From contig JABZYY010000056.1 in the NCBI GenBank assembly GCA_015264885.1, forward strand, positions 1-7,396: a DNA stretch of 7,396 nt, given 5' to 3'. The DNA is from Streptococcus sp. (GTDB taxonomy: Bacteria > Bacillota > Bacilli > Lactobacillales > Aerococcaceae). Position 1 is the stretch's first letter. Each line of letters starts with the position of its first letter. The notes under the pieces are model-generated. The model saw only the letters and a list, made by a program, of their open reading frames with translations, was not told the DNA's origin and did not search any database. This document shows positions 5,641-7,396 of this stretch, piece after piece. A program made the position numbers and the translations under genes.

Positions 5641-6972
5641 ATGGATAAAAGTAAGATTTATCACTTTACGGGGATAAAAGGATCAGGAATGAGCGCATTA
5701 GCCTTAGTATTACATGGGGAAGGCTATAAAGTGCAAGGGTCAGACTTAGAACAATACTTCTTCACTCAAAAAGGATTGGAAGAAGCTGGAATTACATTAT
5801 TACCATTTAGCGCTGACAATATTAAAGAAGGACAAGTTGTCATTGCAGGGAATGCATTTCCAGATAGCCATGAAGAATTAGTTTCTGCGCGTGAAAAAGG
5901 TGTAGAAGTGGTTCGTTACCACAAATTCTTAGGCGAATTATTAAAAGGATATAAGAGTGTAGCGATTACTGGTTCACACGGTAAAACAAGTACGACTGGT
6001 TTGTTATCTCACGTATTAAGTGGAATGGAACCAACAAGTTACCTTATCGGAGATGGAACTGGTAAAGGGATTGAGAATTCAGAGTATTTCGTTTTAGAAG
6101 CTTGTGAATATAAACGTCACTTTATGGCGTACCGTCCAGACTATGCCATCATGACTAATATCGACTTTGACCATCCTGATTACTATACAGATATCGAAGA
6201 TGTTCAAAGTGCCTTTGAAGCATTTGGTAAACAAGTGAAAAAAGGAATCATCGCTTGCGGGGATGATGAGAGATTACGTACATTAGATGCCATCGTGCCA
6301 GTTACTTATTACGGTGTTGGTGAAAACAATGATGTGATTGCTAAAAATATTCGTAAAGAAAAAGGCGGAAGCTACTTCGATGCGTATATTAAAGGCGAAT
6401 TATATGGTCATTTCTATATTCCAACATATGGAGACCACAACATCCTTAATGCATTAGCGATTATCGCATTCTACTACTTAAATGATTTAGACCGTAATGA
6501 ATTAGCTGAGCAATTCAGCACTTTCGGTGGAGTAAAACGTCGCTTCTCTGAAAAAGTGATTAACGGCGTGACAATCATCGATGACTACGCTCACCACCCA
6601 TCTGAAATTCGTGCAACATTAGATGCGGCACGTCAAAAATATCCAGATAAAGAAGTGGTGGCGGTCTTCCAACCACATACATTCACTCGTACAATCGCGC
6701 TTTTAGAAGAGTTTGCGGCAGTGTTATCACTTGCGGACCACGTATACTTATGTGATATCTTTGCATCTGTTCGTGAAGAAGCAGGGGATGTTTCTATCGA
6801 AGACTTAGCAAAACTGGTTAAAGGTGGCGCGAAAGTATTACCTCTTGATAATGTATCTCCATTATTAAACTATAAAGACGCAGTAATCGTGTTTATGGGA
6901 GCAGGGGACGTTCAAAAATATGAGATTGCTTATGAAAAACTCTTATCAAATACTTCTCCAACACAAAACTAA
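5641..6972 (+). CDS. murC: MurC, UDP-N-acetylmuramate--L-alanine ligase
   Basis: The cytosolic Mur ligase that joins L-Ala to UDP-MurNAc with ATP, the first amino-acid step of peptidoglycan precursor synthesis. It has 443 residues (usual 430-450) with three intact domains. The N-terminal UDP-substrate domain carries [14 protein letters not shown] at 8-21 and GSDLEQYFF at 33-41. The central ATPase domain carries the P-loop [11 protein letters not shown] at 110-120 (Lys115, Thr116), EACEYKRHF at 153-161 and [11 protein letters not shown] at 172-182. The C-terminal ligase domain carries [10 protein letters not shown] at 314-323, FQPHTFTRT at 343-351 and FMGAGD at 418-423. No key residue is missing. 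AGGAG (5631-5635) is five bases before the ATG. It is the last gene of the pepA-ytpR unit, with a terminator just downstream; murC next to ytpR and sftA is also the Bacillus order. Confidence 0.98.
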   Translation: MDKSKIYHFTGIKGSGMSALALVLHGEGYKVQGSDLEQYFFTQKGLEEAGITLLPFSADNIKEGQVVIAGNAFPDSHEELVSAREKGVEVVRYHKFLGELLKGYKSVAITGSHGKTSTTGLLSHVLSGMEPTSYLIGDGTGKGIENSEYFVLEACEYKRHFMAYRPDYAIMTNIDFDHPDYYTDIEDVQSAFEAFGKQVKKGIIACGDDERLRTLDAIVPVTYYGVGENNDVIAKNIRKEKGGSYFDAYIKGELYGHFYIPTYGDHNILNALAIIAFYYLNDLDRNELAEQFSTFGGVKRRFSEKVINGVTIIDDYAHHPSEIRATLDAARQKYPDKEVVAVFQPHTFTRTIALLEEFAAVLSLADHVYLCDIFASVREEAGDVSIEDLAKLVKGGAKVLPLDNVSPLLNYKDAVIVFMGAGDVQKYEIAYEKLLSNTSPTQN

Positions 6973-6986
6973 AGTTTGATGGATTC

Positions 6987-7012
6987 AGGCCTGGCAGTTG
7001 CCAGGTCTTTTT
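6987..7012 (+). terminator. Intrinsic terminator after murC
   Basis: AGGCCTGGC (6987-6995) pairs with GCCAGGTCT (7000-7008), with one G-T wobble, around the loop AGTT. A run of five T follows at 7008-7012. It starts 14 bases after the murC stop and has the classic form of a GC-rich stem and T-tract, separating the murC unit from polA. Confidence 0.88.
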
Positions 7013-7057
7013 GTATGCATCTTAGTATTGAAGACGAAGGGATACCGCTCTTTTTAG

Positions 7058-7086
7058 TGTTCATAGGATTGTTTATTTGTTACACT
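7058..7086 (+). promoter_or_regulatory. Probable extended -10 promoter for polA
   Basis: TACACT at 7081-7086 is preceded by TGT (7078-7080), giving the TGn extension, and by a weak -35, TGTTCA, at 7058-7063 with a 17-base spacer. Transcription would begin near 7093, about 20 bases before the polA ATG and just ahead of its ribosome site. TGGTAATGA at 7086-7094 is a second TGn-type candidate but would start too close to the ribosome site. The rest of the 100-base gap (7013-7057) shows no gene or clear motif. Confidence 0.45.
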
Positions 7087-7112
7087 GGTAATGACAAATT
7101 AGGAGGCATATT

Positions 7113-7396
7113 ATGGCAAAACCAAAATTATTATTAGTAGACGGAAGCAGTTTAGCATTCCGCGCATTTTTCTCAATTTTAGATTTAAACCGTTTTAAAA
7201 ATTCCAATGGCTTACATACGAATGCACTCTATTCATTTCACCGTATGTTTAAGTCCATTTTAGACTCTGAAAAACCGACTCATGTCCTCGTTGCATGGGA
7301 TGCTGGAAAGACGACTTTCCGTACTGAAATGTATGCAGATTATAAAGGGGGACGTTCGAAAACTCCAGGTGAATTCATCGAACAGATGCCTTATTT
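7113..7396 (+). CDS. polA: DNA polymerase I, N-terminal 5'-nuclease part (3'-truncated by the window edge)
   Basis: The reading frame is open from the ATG at 7113 to the end of the window, giving 94 complete residues of a protein normally around 880. The visible part is the start of the 5'-3' exonuclease (FEN-type) domain that removes RNA primers and flaps in Okazaki-fragment processing and excision repair: LLLVDGSSLAFRAFF with metal-binding Asp10 at its core, NGLHTNALYSFHRMF at 32-46, HVLVAWDAGKTTFRTEMY at 57-74 with metal-binding Asp63, and the DNA-binding YKGGRSKTPGEF at 77-88. The NGLHTNA and RTEMYADYKGGRSKTPGEF forms are typical of lactic-acid bacteria. Whether the proofreading domain is kept cannot be seen. 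AGGAGG (7101-7106) lies six bases before the ATG. Confidence 0.96.
   Translation, partial: MAKPKLLLVDGSSLAFRAFFSILDLNRFKNSNGLHTNALYSFHRMFKSILDSEKPTHVLVAWDAGKTTFRTEMYADYKGGRSKTPGEFIEQMPY

Overview
The window looks like housekeeping chromosome from a low-GC Gram-positive coccus or rod of the order Lactobacillales. The gene order (ecsB, ytmP, trmB, small membrane protein, pepA, ytpR, then murC and polA) and the protein sequences fit Enterococcaceae or Carnobacteriaceae (Granulicatella-like). The genus is a guess from memory of family sequences. All genes are on the + strand, coding is dense, and there are no signs of mobile DNA, RNA genes or CRISPR. No gene-free stretch exceeds about 140 bases.

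Layout. (1) Positions 1-1043 hold the 3' part of ecsB, the membrane subunit of the Ecs ABC transporter; its 5' end lies outside the window. (2) After a 109-base gap with an inverted repeat and a good sigma-A-type promoter (1072-1100) comes a three-gene unit: a YtmP-type phosphotransferase, the tRNA m7G46 methyltransferase TrmB (TTG start) and a 108-residue single-pass membrane protein with a PepSY-like tail. It closes with a hairpin terminator at 2995-3018. (3) A second four-gene unit follows: an M42 glutamyl aminopeptidase (PepA), the tRNA-binding-domain protein YtpR, an unrecognised 268-residue hydrophilic protein, and MurC. The genes are 16-20 bases apart, each with its own Shine-Dalgarno sequence, and the unit ends at a clear terminator at 6987-7012. 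(4) A probable extended -10 promoter precedes the start of polA, which runs off the right edge.

The genes join translation and tRNA care (TrmB, YtpR), peptide use (PepA), cell-wall precursor synthesis (MurC), membrane transport linked to regulated proteolysis (EcsB) and DNA repair and replication (PolA). This is a conserved neighbourhood, not a dedicated pathway.

The most interesting item is the 268-residue protein at 4814-5620. It sits between ytpR and murC, where Bacillus and many relatives carry the DNA translocase gene sftA (ytpS). It looks like a disordered, charged linker without any ATPase motor, so it may be a surviving N-terminal portion of SftA or an unrelated replacement. I see no convincing new defence, mobile or regulatory system in the rest of the window.
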